In this document: piece by piece, positions 56,443 through 64,000 of the stretch
Layout: each line of letters starts with the position of its first letter
Position numbering within the stretch: the first letter of the stretch is position 1
Notes under the pieces: model-generated
Told to the model about the DNA's origin: nothing
Databases searched by the model: none
The model's input: only the letters and a program-made list of their open reading frames with translations
NCBI RefSeq assembly: GCF_001757105.1
Contig: NZ_MDHN01000009.1
Span: 18,771 to 82,770 of the forward strand
DNA length: 64,000 nucleotides
Direction of reading: 5' to 3'
DNA from: Alteromonas confluentis
GTDB taxonomy: Bacteria; Pseudomonadota; Gammaproteobacteria; Enterobacterales; Alteromonadaceae
Made by a program: the position numbers and the translations under genes

Positions 56443-56749
56443 TATGAATACCTTTTTGTATTGTTAAACAGGTTGTTTCTCAGTGAGTGATATCATCCTG
56501 GTAAGCCAGTTATAGCGCCAATCGTAAAATGCTATGAAATCTATAATGAATTCTTATATCAGAGGGCGAAAGAATGTACCTGAAGGCGGGGATTTTGAAA
56601 GGAAAGTGTCTATTTTAATTGCTACCAATAGATAGCCTGGAATTCAAAACAGACACTGTGCACGTGAGGCAGGCCATCAACGCTGACATTTGCCCAATAT
56701 TAGGCACGTTTCCACGGGGTCGACACTGCTTGTTTGGAACATCAGCAAT
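56443..56749. other. Intergenic region with a GST gene remnant
   Basis: Between the SRPBCC and GMC genes. Only the 50-bp GST-like relic (56667-56716) is recognisable; the rest shows nothing. Confidence 0.45.
56667..56716 (-). pseudogene. Fragment of a glutathione S-transferase gene
   Basis: This 50-bp piece matches 59521-59570, inside the intact GST gene, at 43 of 50 positions with no gaps and in the same orientation. The matching part of the intact gene encodes ARAYYWANVSVDGLP. Flanking sequence no longer matches well and no frame is open, so this is a decayed second copy, not a gene. Confidence 0.7.
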
Positions 56750-58450
56750 CTATAATTTGTTTTGCTGAATTTGCTTATGCGCATAGTCCACGGCTCGCGC
56801 GGTTAATGCCATGTAGGTGATACTTGGGTTTTGTGTACCTGAACTGGTCATGCAAGCACCGTCGGTTACAAATACATTTGAAACATCATGCATTTGATTC
56901 CATTTGTTTAACACGCTGGTCTTTGGGTCCCGTCCCATTCGCGCAGTACCCATTTCATGAATACATGCGCCCGGAGCAGTTAAACTATTGTAACTCGTAA
57001 TATCCACACACCCGGCGGCTTCCAGCATTTCAATCGCGCATTTTACCCCATGCTCACGCAATTTCATTTCGTTATCACGTAATCTGGCATCAAAGGTAAC
57101 CATGGGCAAACCATGTTTATCACGCTGGTTAAAGTTCAGATACATGCGGTTCTCATGATAAGGCAACATTTCGCCAAAACAGGTCATGCCAATACGATAC
57201 GGTCCGGGTTTAAAGACTTCAGCTTTTAATTCTTCGCCAACTAAACCGTGCGGATTATTCTGCACGCGCATAGCGCCACCCTGATAACCAAAACCACGAA
57301 TATATTCTTTCTGTTTGCTTTGCTCATCAATATTAGTAAATCGAGGAATATAAAAACCTGTAGGCTTGCGCCCTTGGTAATAATCATCTTCATGACCCGG
57401 TAGTATGCCGGATGCACCCATACCATAGTGATGATCCATTAAGTTGTGACCCAGCTCTCCACTTGAATTTCCCAGACCATTAGGGAAAGTTTCCGAACGA
57501 CTATTAAGCAAAATAGCGGTTGTGGCTACCGTACTGGCATTGCAGAAAATGACGCGTGCATTGAACACAATAACTTCACCACTTTCAGCATCTTTAACTT
57601 TTACCCCACTGGCTTTTTTCGTTTTGGCATCATATACAACTTCCATAACGATACTGTTCGCCCGCACGGTTAGATTGCCGGTTTCGGCGGCGACAGGCAG
57701 CGTAGATGATAAACTACTGAAATAGCCACCGAAAGGGCATCCACGCCAACAACGGTTGCGGCTTTGGCATTGTCCTCTGGGGCCTTTATGCACTTCAGGG
57801 TTGTATTCGGTCAGATGAGCGACGCGGCCTGGCGTCACAACTCTATCGGGATAGCGTTTTGCTACCGCTTCACGCATCTTTTGCTCAACACAATTAAGTT
57901 GGAAAGGTTTTAAAAATACACCATCTGGTATTTGTTTAAGACCTTCAGCCTGACCGGCTACGCCAACAAATGTCTCTACATAGTCATACCAGGGAGCGAT
58001 ATCGGCATAACGGATTGGCCAGTCTACGGCCACACCGTCATTAAGGTTGGCGCTAAAATCAATATCACTCCAGCGATAACATTGTCGCCCCCACATAATG
58101 GAACGACCGCCAACATGGTAACCTCTTATCCAGTCAAAACGTTGATCTTCGTTATAGGGATTTTCGTCGTCTTTGTTGATCCAATGCTTATTGTCTTCAT
58201 TAACCCACCAATTCAGCCTGTCCTGTTTTTGGTAATGTTGTTGTTTTTCTTCGAGAGAGACTTTATTGAGATTAGGTAAATCCCAGGTATCCATATGAGC
58301 TGTAGGATACTGTCCATGTTGAACCATGCGCCCGCGTTCAAGTACCAGTGTCTTGTAACCTTTATTGCATAATTCCATGGCTGCAAATCCACCACTGATG
58401 CCAGAACCAATGACAATCGCATCAAAGTTTTTATTATTTTTCATTTTCAT
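56750..58450 (-). CDS. GMC family FAD-dependent oxidoreductase with Fe-S-type cysteine motif
   Basis: A 566-residue dehydrogenase that oxidises an alcohol or sugar. FAD motif: FDAIVIGSGISGGFAAMEL. GMC signatures: VGGRSIMWGRQCYRW and VIFCNASTVATTAILLNS; active-site His in CIHEMGTARMG; C-terminal FVTDGACMTSSGTQNPSITYMALTARA. A C-x5-C-x3-C set (CQSRNRCWRGC) resembles the [3Fe-4S] site in catalytic subunits of FAD-glucose and gluconate dehydrogenases, so it may pass electrons through a cluster. It has no signal peptide; the small partner with a TAT signal would carry it out. ATG 58450 overlaps the partner's stop (ATGA); ATG 58459 is also possible. Confidence 0.92.
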   Translation of the reverse strand: MKMKNNKNFDAIVIGSGISGGFAAMELCNKGYKTLVLERGRMVQHGQYPTAHMDTWDLPNLNKVSLEEKQQHYQKQDRLNWWVNEDNKHWINKDDENPYNEDQRFDWIRGYHVGGRSIMWGRQCYRWSDIDFSANLNDGVAVDWPIRYADIAPWYDYVETFVGVAGQAEGLKQIPDGVFLKPFQLNCVEQKMREAVAKRYPDRVVTPGRVAHLTEYNPEVHKGPRGQCQSRNRCWRGCPFGGYFSSLSSTLPVAAETGNLTVRANSIVMEVVYDAKTKKASGVKVKDAESGEVIVFNARVIFCNASTVATTAILLNSRSETFPNGLGNSSGELGHNLMDHHYGMGASGILPGHEDDYYQGRKPTGFYIPRFTNIDEQSKQKEYIRGFGYQGGAMRVQNNPHGLVGEELKAEVFKPGPYRIGMTCFGEMLPYHENRMYLNFNQRDKHGLPMVTFDARLRDNEMKLREHGVKCAIEMLEAAGCVDITSYNSLTAPGACIHEMGTARMGRDPKTSVLNKWNQMHDVSNVFVTDGACMTSSGTQNPSITYMALTARAVDYAHKQIQQNKL

Positions 58451-59007
58451 ATTGCCCATGCCTTACCGCCTAATGTGGCTAACGACACACACGGCTTGTA
58501 TTCACCAGGAACTGGCAAATAGTTTAAATAGTGTTCCGCAATCTGTTCCGAGAGCAGGTAATAAGCCACTGTTTGCTGCTTGATATCTGTATATGCCCAG
58601 AAAGTATCACCTTGCTTCTCACCTAGCTCTAACTGACGTAAAACATTACCTCTCTGGTCTGGTTTTAGTCGTGAGAAGTTATTTGATTCAAGGAATTGGC
58701 GCAGAGCTTTGTATTGCACATTAAACTTTTGTTGATACTCAGGTTCGAAAACAACGGCAAACATGTGATCCATCATCGTGTTAGCCCCGACATCTGACGC
58801 CGACGGGCTATCAGTTTCAGGTAGGATCGTATCCATTATTTGTGTTAGCAGCTGAAAATCATCAGCGGAAAAGAACGTCGGGTTGGGGGAGGCAGAAGCG
58901 TTATCTGAAAGTCTACTTAAATCAGAGAGCATCGTTGCTGTTACTGGAGCACATAATGCTGTGCCTGTGAGCATTGCTGCATATTTTAGAATTTGTCTTC
59001 TATCCAT
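58447..59007 (-). CDS. Gluconate 2-dehydrogenase subunit 3 family protein (TAT-exported partner)
   Basis: A 186-residue protein with a twin-arginine signal (MDRRQILKYAAML, then TALCAPVTA) followed by a helical domain (FFSADDFQLLTQIMDTILPETDSPSASDVGA, FEPEYQQKFNVQYKALRQFLESN, QGDTFWAYTDIKQQTVAYYLLSEQ), the pattern of gluconate 2-dehydrogenase gamma/FAD-GDH small subunits. Such subunits chaperone and export the GMC subunit. It overlaps the GMC start as ATGA, matching a two-subunit complex. ATG 59007 with AAGGTAACCGCT upstream is chosen over an ATG 30 nt earlier. A cytochrome subunit, usual third member, is not present here. Confidence 0.9.
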   Translation of the reverse strand: MDRRQILKYAAMLTGTALCAPVTATMLSDLSRLSDNASASPNPTFFSADDFQLLTQIMDTILPETDSPSASDVGANTMMDHMFAVVFEPEYQQKFNVQYKALRQFLESNNFSRLKPDQRGNVLRQLELGEKQGDTFWAYTDIKQQTVAYYLLSEQIAEHYLNYLPVPGEYKPCVSLATLGGKAWAI

Positions 59008-59364
59008 AGCGGTTACCTTGTCGATCTGCTGTTTCAATAAACAGTTCTGTTACAAAATCATAACAAAGCTACCACAATTTTTTCAGACTGGAACGCTTAA
59101 CGATAAATCGTAATAAGGTTACGGAAAATAGAAACATTTTGTCTTCGGAACGATGAATCTAGGATAGAGCGTTAACGGCTTTTAATTAATAAAAATCCGG
59201 TTCGCTCCTGAATATTTGGATTGAATAGCACTAAAACTTGCGTGTGAATATGAGAATGGTACCAGTGGGCGGGCTTGATTGGACCGACACTCGGCCGCCA
59301 CGCCCTAGGCAACGGATTCTAAAAAGCCCCTTTGCAAGTGCTTTGCGCGAAGTAATGATTACCT
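59008..59364. promoter_or_regulatory. Intergenic region between the GST operon and the GMC operon
   Basis: About 357 bases. It must hold the promoter of the leftward GMC operon. No convincing terminator for the GST gene and no palindromic operator was found. Confidence 0.3.
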
Positions 59365-60084
59365 TTATTTCCTTACATCACTCTTGAAGCGTTCAGCGTT
59401 TTCACGTTCCTGAGCTTCAATGTCGCCCTTACCAAAAAAAGCCCAGAATGGCTTTGGAATTTCAAGCGCACGTTGTGTAGCGGGCCTCTCGTCAATCCTA
59501 TCGAACCAAGCTTGTAAGTAAGGCAAACCGTCAACGCTGACATTCGCCCAATAATAGGCACGTGCCCACGTGTAGGTAGCCATATCGGCGATGGTGTACT
59601 CGTTGTTTACCAGGAATTCTTTCTCTTTCAGATGTGTATTTAAGACCTCCAACAGTCGGCGGCTTTCGTCAACGTAACGTTTAATAGCGAATGGATCTTC
59701 ATTGCCGTTTTTAGCCGCAATACGTTGGAAATACATAGCCTGGCCCATCATGGGTCCAACACCACCCATTTGGAACATCAGCCACTGTAGTGTTCTTGAT
59801 TTCTCATTCGGATCGGATGGAAGAAATTTCCCGTACTTTTCTGCCAGGTACCAGAGAATCGCCCCTGATTCGAAAACAACAAAGTCGTTGTTGGAGCGAT
59901 CTACAATGGTAGGGATGCGGCCATTTGGATTGAGCTTCACGTAGTCCGGCGCTTTTTGCTCGTTCTTTGAAAAATCGATATGTGTTAAATCGTATTCAAC
60001 ACCCGCTTCTTCAAGAAAAACAACTGGTTTCCAGCCATTCATGGTAGAGGCTGTGTATAGATGAATATCTTTTTGTGAATTCAT
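59365..60084 (-). CDS. Glutathione S-transferase (YghU/YfcG-like, Nu class)
   Basis: A 239-residue GST. N-terminal thioredoxin-like domain: IHLYTASTMNGWKPVVFLEEAGVEYDL and YVKLNPNGRIPTIVD, with FVVFESGAILWYLAEKYG (glutathione-binding ES). C-terminal all-alpha domain: WLMFQMGGVGPMMGQAMYFQRIAA and TIADMATYTWARAYYW. The NGW-type start and G-site match the YghU/YfcG group, which act as disulfide-bond reductases or peroxidases in E. coli. It is last in a probable mdaB-like, cupin, GST operon (47 nt from the cupin). A decayed second copy lies at 56667. Confidence 0.9.
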   Translation of the reverse strand: MNSQKDIHLYTASTMNGWKPVVFLEEAGVEYDLTHIDFSKNEQKAPDYVKLNPNGRIPTIVDRSNNDFVVFESGAILWYLAEKYGKFLPSDPNEKSRTLQWLMFQMGGVGPMMGQAMYFQRIAAKNGNEDPFAIKRYVDESRRLLEVLNTHLKEKEFLVNNEYTIADMATYTWARAYYWANVSVDGLPYLQAWFDRIDERPATQRALEIPKPFWAFFGKGDIEAQERENAERFKSDVRK

Positions 60085-60131
60085 AGTTGTATTTCCCTTC
60101 GCAGATCAGTAAATACCATTGCAAACCTCTC

Positions 60132-60506
60132 CTATTTTTCTTCAACAATGATGGCGATAGCCGTCTGTTTACCCAGATTTGTCACTCTGTGGGTCCAGGC
60201 CTCATGCCACATAACATGGCCGTCAGGAACGTCAGCAACAACCGACTCGCCGCCGAGCGTTTCAATTTTTAGCTTACTGCCTTTTTCAAAATAGACTGTT
60301 TCGTTGTTGTGACTGTGAAATGCATCGCTCTCACCAGGCTTTAACACCATTTTCAAAACCAGAGCACGGTCGTTTTCAAGCAGCATTTCATACATTTTCG
60401 GTGAAGCAATGTGTCCTGGCTCATGCAGCTCGTGAGCGTAAGTGTTGGCAGACGCTGCCAATAATAAGCAAAGTCCGGATTTCCAAACGTGACGTAAAAA
60501 AGACAT
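60132..60506 (-). CDS. Exported cupin-domain protein
   Basis: A 124-residue protein with a signal peptide (LLLAASANTYAHE) and a single cupin barrel: VLKPGESDAFHSHNNETVYFEKGSKLKI has the HxH...E metal motif and MWHEAWTHRVTNLG the second-half His. It probably binds a divalent metal; whether it is an enzyme or a sensor is unknown. GAGGAGTTTTT is the ribosome site before ATG 60506. It lies between the reductase and GST genes, with gaps of 44 and 47 nt. Confidence 0.85.
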   Translation of the reverse strand: MSFLRHVWKSGLCLLLAASANTYAHELHEPGHIASPKMYEMLLENDRALVLKMVLKPGESDAFHSHNNETVYFEKGSKLKIETLGGESVVADVPDGHVMWHEAWTHRVTNLGKQTAIAIIVEEK

Positions 60507-60550
60507 AAAAACTCCTCAGGCGCTTTTCAAAGAAGCGGCTTTAGAACTGG

Positions 60551-61147
60551 TTAAAAGTGTTTGTTGATGTGGGCTTCGAAGCGTTTAAAGTCGTTCTCGA
60601 CGTCTGCGTTTTTCATCACGTCGAAGCTGGCAAAGGTTTCCATTGGTGTCATGCCAAAAAACTTGAAGTTCATATGCATCGGGAACATTAAATCGTCAAC
60701 AGATTTGCCGTCGAAAAACTCTTCAATGTCATTGAATGACTCTTCCGGTGCATTGAAGGTCAAGGACATCATGTACTTCACTTCAGAAAGCGTGCCGCCA
60801 GTACCGTAGTTTTTCTTAGGTGCTTCTGCTACTCGTCCGTCGCCTGCACACATAGCGCCGCCCATACCTGCGGTATAAACTTCGTCCATGTATTTTTTAA
60901 ATGACCATGGCACACCCATCCAGTTAATAGGCGATTGAAGAATGACAAAATCTGCCCACTGATGATGTGCTAGCTGCTCATCCACATCGTATTCTTCTGC
61001 CATCGTCACTACGCGTGTTTGATAGCCTTTGTCTTCAAGCAGGGTGATAGCTTTATCAACAAGGGTGGCATTCAGCTTTCCTTCTGAGAATGGGTAATAC
61101 TGGTGGGCATTAATAATTAAAACATTGCCTGAACTTGTGGTGGTCAT
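60551..61147 (-). CDS. MdaB-like NAD(P)H:quinone oxidoreductase (flavodoxin fold)
   Basis: A 198-residue FAD/FMN flavodoxin-fold reductase of the MdaB/KefF group. Seen: [26 protein letters not shown] at the start, then [31 protein letters not shown], the quinone reductase signature, and [24 protein letters not shown]. It reduces quinones by two electrons, limiting semiquinone stress. ATG 61147 is preceded by CAGGAGTTTTTACA; an upstream in-frame start at 61192 is not needed. It is first in the leftward operon and divergent from an HxlR gene, a common redox-sensor pair. Confidence 0.9.
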   Translation of the reverse strand: MTTTSSGNVLIINAHQYYPFSEGKLNATLVDKAITLLEDKGYQTRVVTMAEEYDVDEQLAHHQWADFVILQSPINWMGVPWSFKKYMDEVYTAGMGGAMCAGDGRVAEAPKKNYGTGGTLSEVKYMMSLTFNAPEESFNDIEEFFDGKSVDDLMFPMHMNFKFFGMTPMETFASFDVMKNADVENDFKRFEAHINKHF

Positions 61148-61224
61148 TGTAAAAACTCCTGATATCGCTGGTATACGGGCTAAAGAAAGCAAGTGCGTTT
61201 TCTCACTTAACTAGATGTGGTATA

Positions 61225-61273
61225 TTTTAGTAACCTTTAAACTGTAATCAATTAGTATACTTTTAGTAACCTT
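61225..61273. promoter_or_regulatory. Repeated operator-like sites between mdaB-like and hxlR-type genes
   Basis: TTTTAGTAACCTT occurs twice in direct orientation, at 61225-61237 and 61261-61273 (36 bp apart). The second copy is part of TACT-TTT-AGTA, an inverted repeat like those bound by YodB/HxlR-type regulators. The sites are centred in the divergent promoter region and the second sits against the hxlR-type start, suiting autorepression and control of the reductase operon. Confidence 0.6.
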
Positions 61274-61279
61274 ATTTAA

Positions 61280-61666
61280 ATGAGTGGGGAGTTCGTGAAA
61301 AGCTCAATAAAAACAGACAGTAAAGGGCGTAAAAAAGTTTTCAACGCTTGCATGGAACCCTGCGCTATCGAAAAGGGCATGCGATTAATAGGCGGAAAAT
61401 GGAAAGGTTCGATTATTTATCACCTGAAAGATGAACCTGTCAGATTTAACGATCTTGCACGTATGCTCGGTGGCGCAAGTAAAAAGATGGTTGATCAACG
61501 CCTCAAAGAGCTCGAAGACGAAGGCATGGTGTTACGGAAGGTGATAAGCGACAGGCCTGTTGCTGTTACGTATGAGCTGACCGAGTTTGGGCGAACAGCT
61601 TTGCACATCTTGGATGAACTCCGAGTGTGGTCTGAAACCTATGATGTGCAGATAAACACTAAATAG
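61280..61666 (+). CDS. HxlR family transcriptional regulator, probable redox/electrophile sensor
   Basis: A 128-residue winged-helix regulator. Core: PCAIEKGMRLIGGKWKGSIIYHLKDEPVRFNDLARMLGGASKKMVDQRLKELEDEGMVLRKV and TYELTEFGRTALHILDEL. Two Cys (ACMEPC) lie just before the DNA-binding helices; N-terminal Cys in YodB, HypR and QorR-type relatives sense diamide, hypochlorite or quinones. It is divergent from the mdaB-like operon and faces repeated sites. The start is uncertain: ATG 61280 has no ribosome site, GTG 61295 follows GGGGAG closely. Confidence 0.9.
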   Translation: MSGEFVKSSIKTDSKGRKKVFNACMEPCAIEKGMRLIGGKWKGSIIYHLKDEPVRFNDLARMLGGASKKMVDQRLKELEDEGMVLRKVISDRPVAVTYELTEFGRTALHILDELRVWSETYDVQINTK

Positions 61667-61890
61667 TTCGGATTGGCTAGCCTTCCTTGCCTTAACTGGA
61701 TCATCAATAATGGAATCAAAAATATTATCAAATTTAAGCTTCATGAGTTACACCTCATTCAAACCTAGGCAGTGATTTTTTTGTGTTACTCTCGGCCAAA
61801 AGCGGACATACGTAAAGCCAAGGAAAGTTCATTGTAACTCAACAAAAATAATTACGATCTGCTACCTACACTTCAGTCGGCAAACCAGAA

Positions 61891-62325
61891 TCAAGATATG
61901 CTTTTCGAATCTAATATTAACTTGGCTTTACTATTTTGAGCTTGAATAATTTCCGGAAGATTGATTTCAATCCAATCGGCAAGAGATACCACTTTTTCAC
62001 CAATTGCATTACCTAGCGGCGTCAGAGAGTACTCAACGTGAGGCGGCACCACTGAATACGCAATTCTATCGACAAAGCCATCGCTCTCAAGAGACTGAAG
62101 AGTTTGAGCCAACATTTTTTCACTGATTCCATTTATCTTTCTACGCAACTCGCTGAAACGATGCTTGCCGCCACGTAAAGCAATTAAACACAGCACTCCC
62201 CATCGACTAGTAACATGATTCATTACCAACCTGGAAGGACATTGCTCAGCAAAGACATTACCGCGCTGAAACGACGCGGATAGGGTGTCTCTGACTTTTT
62301 CATCACTCAATAAATTGTCAGTCAT
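61891..62325 (-). CDS. HxlR family transcriptional regulator (second copy)
   Basis: A 144-residue winged-helix regulator: CPSRLVMNHVTSRWGVLCLIALRGGKHRFSELRRKINGISEKMLAQTLQSLESDGFVDR and VEYSLTPLGNAIGEKVVSLADWIE. A single Cys precedes the HTH, the usual sensing position. It is divergent from the secreted protein gene at 62466, with paired GTACTTAC-type repeats just upstream, so it may control both. It is not a close copy of the 61280 protein. Confidence 0.9.
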   Translation of the reverse strand: MTDNLLSDEKVRDTLSASFQRGNVFAEQCPSRLVMNHVTSRWGVLCLIALRGGKHRFSELRRKINGISEKMLAQTLQSLESDGFVDRIAYSVVPPHVEYSLTPLGNAIGEKVVSLADWIEINLPEIIQAQNSKAKLILDSKSIS

Positions 62326-62353
62326 GCATACTTACCTTTTTGTGCGTACTTAC
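62326..62353. promoter_or_regulatory. Direct repeats next to the second hxlR-type gene
   Basis: GCATACTTAC at 62326-62335 and GCGTACTTAC at 62344-62353 are direct repeats with an 18-bp period; the second continues into ACTTACTAAAAGTTAGT, an inverted repeat. They adjoin the regulator's ATG, consistent with autoregulation. Confidence 0.5.
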
Positions 62354-62465
62354 TAAAAGTTAGTTGTGCGATTATTATGCACGTCTTCAGCCTAGGAAGA
62401 AACTGCTTACCTTGGGCTTTACACTACAAGTGACGTACCTAAACTCATTTATGAGGAAATCACCA

Positions 62466-63362
62466 ATGAAAAAATATAACCGCTTTATGTCCTCAGCACT
62501 GCTGGTGATGTCGGTGATAGCTATGGGCGCTCCAGCGATTTCAGCTGACGCGAAAGAGCTTAAAGTCTCCAATCAAAGCTGTGAACGCAATTGCCTGCTG
62601 GATCAAGCAAAACAATTTAACGAAAGCATTCTTGCAAAAACAACAAAGAAACTTCCTTTGGCTGTCGACGTACAAATCCGTGAAAACACCAAAGCCATAG
62701 CACTAACAGATAGTAAATGGATGAATATAAGACGAATTCTTTCTGTGGGCACATTTACTGATCCTATTAAAGGTAATGTTATTGAACACGTTGCAGCTGA
62801 AACATTGGATGGAAAATCAGTTTATGTAGGAACTCGTTTAAAAATTGTTAATGGGAAAATAACGGAAGTAGAAATTAATTTTGATGATTCACCGAAAGTG
62901 AAACTCAAAAATATTGTCCCCTACGATCCGCTTTTTAATACGCTTGTAGCACCAGAAGATAGATCTACGCGTGAACAGTTAGAGCAAATTATTACGAGAT
63001 ATTTTCAAGGGCTGACTGACCATAAGCCGGTTGAAGCTGATTATGATCCTCGTTGTGATCGTTTCCACAGTGGCGAAAGAGTTACCCATAATGCGCGGAA
63101 CGGTATAGAAGAGAGCGGTGAAGTGGGATGCTACGAAAGCAATTTAGGACAAAAACCTTGGGGGCCTGCATCAGAAATTCGTATTGCGTTAATCGATGCC
63201 GATCGTGGAATCGTAATTGCGTATTCGATTCTTCACTACTCAAATACCACCAAGAAAATGCAAATCAATGAAGTGTTTAAAATTATCGGTGGGAAAATTC
63301 GTATGATCGACAATATAGGATTAATGCAGGATGAAATCTTAACGTCAGGATTTACAAATTAA
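62466..63362 (+). CDS. Secreted protein of unknown function (possible NTF2/DUF8021-like)
   Basis: A 298-residue exported protein; the signal peptide ends near APAISADA (residue 28). It is mixed alpha/beta with several Cys (SCERNC near residue 38, DPRCDRF, GEVGCYES). The central and C-terminal parts (REQLEQIITRYFQGLTDHKPVEADYDPRCDRFHSGERVTHNARNGIEESGE, then RIALIDADRGIVIAYSILHYSN, then INEVFKIIGGKIRMIDNIG) resemble NTF2/SnoaL-like folds; I do not know the family with certainty. GAGGAAATCACCA precedes ATG 62466. It is divergent from the second HxlR gene and followed by a strong terminator. Confidence 0.75.
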   Translation: MKKYNRFMSSALLVMSVIAMGAPAISADAKELKVSNQSCERNCLLDQAKQFNESILAKTTKKLPLAVDVQIRENTKAIALTDSKWMNIRRILSVGTFTDPIKGNVIEHVAAETLDGKSVYVGTRLKIVNGKITEVEINFDDSPKVKLKNIVPYDPLFNTLVAPEDRSTREQLEQIITRYFQGLTDHKPVEADYDPRCDRFHSGERVTHNARNGIEESGEVGCYESNLGQKPWGPASEIRIALIDADRGIVIAYSILHYSNTTKKMQINEVFKIIGGKIRMIDNIGLMQDEILTSGFTN

Positions 63363-63380
63363 TTAATGTTGAATGTTTAA

Positions 63381-63410
63381 GACTCAATGCCGTTACCACG
63401 GCATTGAGTC
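63381..63410 (+). terminator. Rho-independent terminator after the 62466 gene
   Basis: GACTCAATGCCG pairs perfectly with CGGCATTGAGTC (12 bp) around a 6-nt loop, followed by TATTT. The truncated insertion element begins immediately after it. Confidence 0.85.
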
Positions 63411-63413
63411 TAT

Positions 63414-63854
63414 TTGCCTAAGGATGCAAAGAGCGGCCTGACTCATACGCTGGTGACCACCGCCGCCAATGAGCATGACCTGAATCAGTTGAAAAACCTG
63501 TTGCATGGCGACGAGGAGTTCATCTCTGGCGATGCTGGTTATCGAGGTGCAGAAAAACGCGAAGAGCTGAAAGACACTAACGTGGAATGGCTGATAGCAG
63601 AGCGTCCCGGCAAAGTTCGGGCGCTGAAGAAGCATCCCCGCAAGAATAAAACCGCCATCAACATCGAATATTTAAAAGCCAGCATTCGGGCGAAAGTAGA
63701 ACACCCGTTTCGGATCATCAAATGTCAGTTTGGTTTTATAAAAGCACGCTATAAAGGGCTGATGGAAAATGACTCACAGTTAGCCATGCTATTCACCTTG
63801 GCGAACCTGTTTAAAGTAGACCAGATGTTACGAAGACAGCCAAGATCTGTCTGA
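63414..63854 (+). pseudogene. IS5 family transposase, C-terminal fragment
   Basis: An open frame of about 146 codons homologous to the C-terminal half of IS5-type DDE transposases. Seen: [45 protein letters not shown], with the second catalytic Asp in GDAGYRG, and [23 protein letters not shown] with the catalytic Glu in VEHPFR and the downstream Arg/Lys set. The first Asp and the N-terminal DNA-binding region are missing because the 5' part is deleted. It is not expected to be active; the apparent start codon is incidental. Confidence 0.85.
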
Positions 63855-63973
63855 AATCCGGAAATGGCCCGGAAGTAGGTCGAAATCCGGCCTAAAACGG
63901 CAGTATATTGGCCTAAACTGCAAAATTAGAGTTTAAAAATTAGGCAGCTGATGCTGCGGCTTAACTCAGCGTT

Positions 63974-64000
63974 AAACTGCGGGACTTATTCGCAGTTTCC
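63974..64000. repeat. Right terminal inverted repeat of the IS5-type element
   Basis: The terminal 16 bases are the IS5-like repeat. An internal dyad, AAACTGCG at 63974-63981 with CGCAGTTT at 63991-63998, overlaps the repeat. Confidence 0.7.

Larger units (their letters stand above)
63412..64000 (+). mobile_element. 5'-truncated IS5-family insertion element (right part)
   Basis: The 3' half of an IS5-family element: the C-terminal transposase frame, about 143 bp of non-coding end, and the right inverted repeat. The last bases read on the minus strand as GGAAACTGCGAATAAG, matching the IS5 end GGAAGGTGCGAATAAG closely, so the element ends at the window edge. No left end is present; the truncation point is just after the 63381 terminator. 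Confidence 0.8.

Overview
The window looks like chromosome of a marine, carbohydrate- and peptide-scavenging gammaproteobacterium of the Alteromonadales type (Alteromonas-like). The basis is four large TonB-dependent receptors (TBDRs), each complete one next to a secreted hydrolase, many signal-peptide proteins, LacI-type operators and a rut operon. Genus level is inference. No rRNA, tRNA or CRISPR array was seen.

Layout. 1-4.9 kb: a TBDR running off the left edge, a DUF2798 membrane protein, a PPP-type MFS permease, and a two-gene cassette whose second product has an MqsA/YgiT-like zinc ribbon. 4.9-12.9 kb: a glucan-type utilisation locus (LacI regulator, operators, Oar-like TBDR, GH144/glucoamylase-like enzyme), then an M28 peptidase and a probable Fe-S uracil-DNA glycosylase. 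12.9-19.7 kb: a DUF418 protein, then the uracil-degrading rutABCD genes behind a RutR-type operator, with an NCS1 permease, then a TauE/SafE permease. 19.8-27.1 kb: tricorn-like S41 protease, and a TBDR translationally coupled to an M19 dipeptidase. 27.5-32.6 kb: ilvE, creA, a divergent S-adenosylhomocysteinase-like gene, and an alpha/beta hydrolase coupled to an ECF sigma factor with a membrane tail. 32.8-37.4 kb: an AT-rich gene for a 1529-residue membrane protein with a Cache-like sensor and a degenerate NTPase-like module, the least explained object here. 37.5-41.9 kb: CDF transporter, LysR regulator, beta-propeller protein, AI-2E family permease. 42.3-44.9 kb: a periplasmic amine oxidase, cytochrome c and RidA operon. 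45.1-51.5 kb: operator-rich leader, TBDR and secreted LacZ-type beta-galactosidase. 51.6-54.9 kb: DUF2750, M24 peptidase, thioesterase, DUF2846 lipoprotein. 54.9-62.3 kb: a redox/detoxification block (LysR, SRPBCC, GMC oxidoreductase with its TAT partner, GST, cupin, MdaB-like reductase, two HxlR regulators). 62.4-64 kb: a secreted protein of unknown function and a 5'-truncated IS5-family element whose right inverted repeat ends at the last base.

How the genes work together. The TBDR and hydrolase pairs form import-and-digest units for glucan, peptide and galactoside. The rut genes release nitrogen from uracil. The amine oxidase trio probably deaminates an amine or amino acid in the periplasm, passing electrons to cytochrome c and imines to RidA. 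The mdaB-cupin-GST run, divergent from an HxlR gene with repeated operator-like sites, looks like a quinone/electrophile stress unit. Family assignments rest on motifs read by eye; no database search was run.
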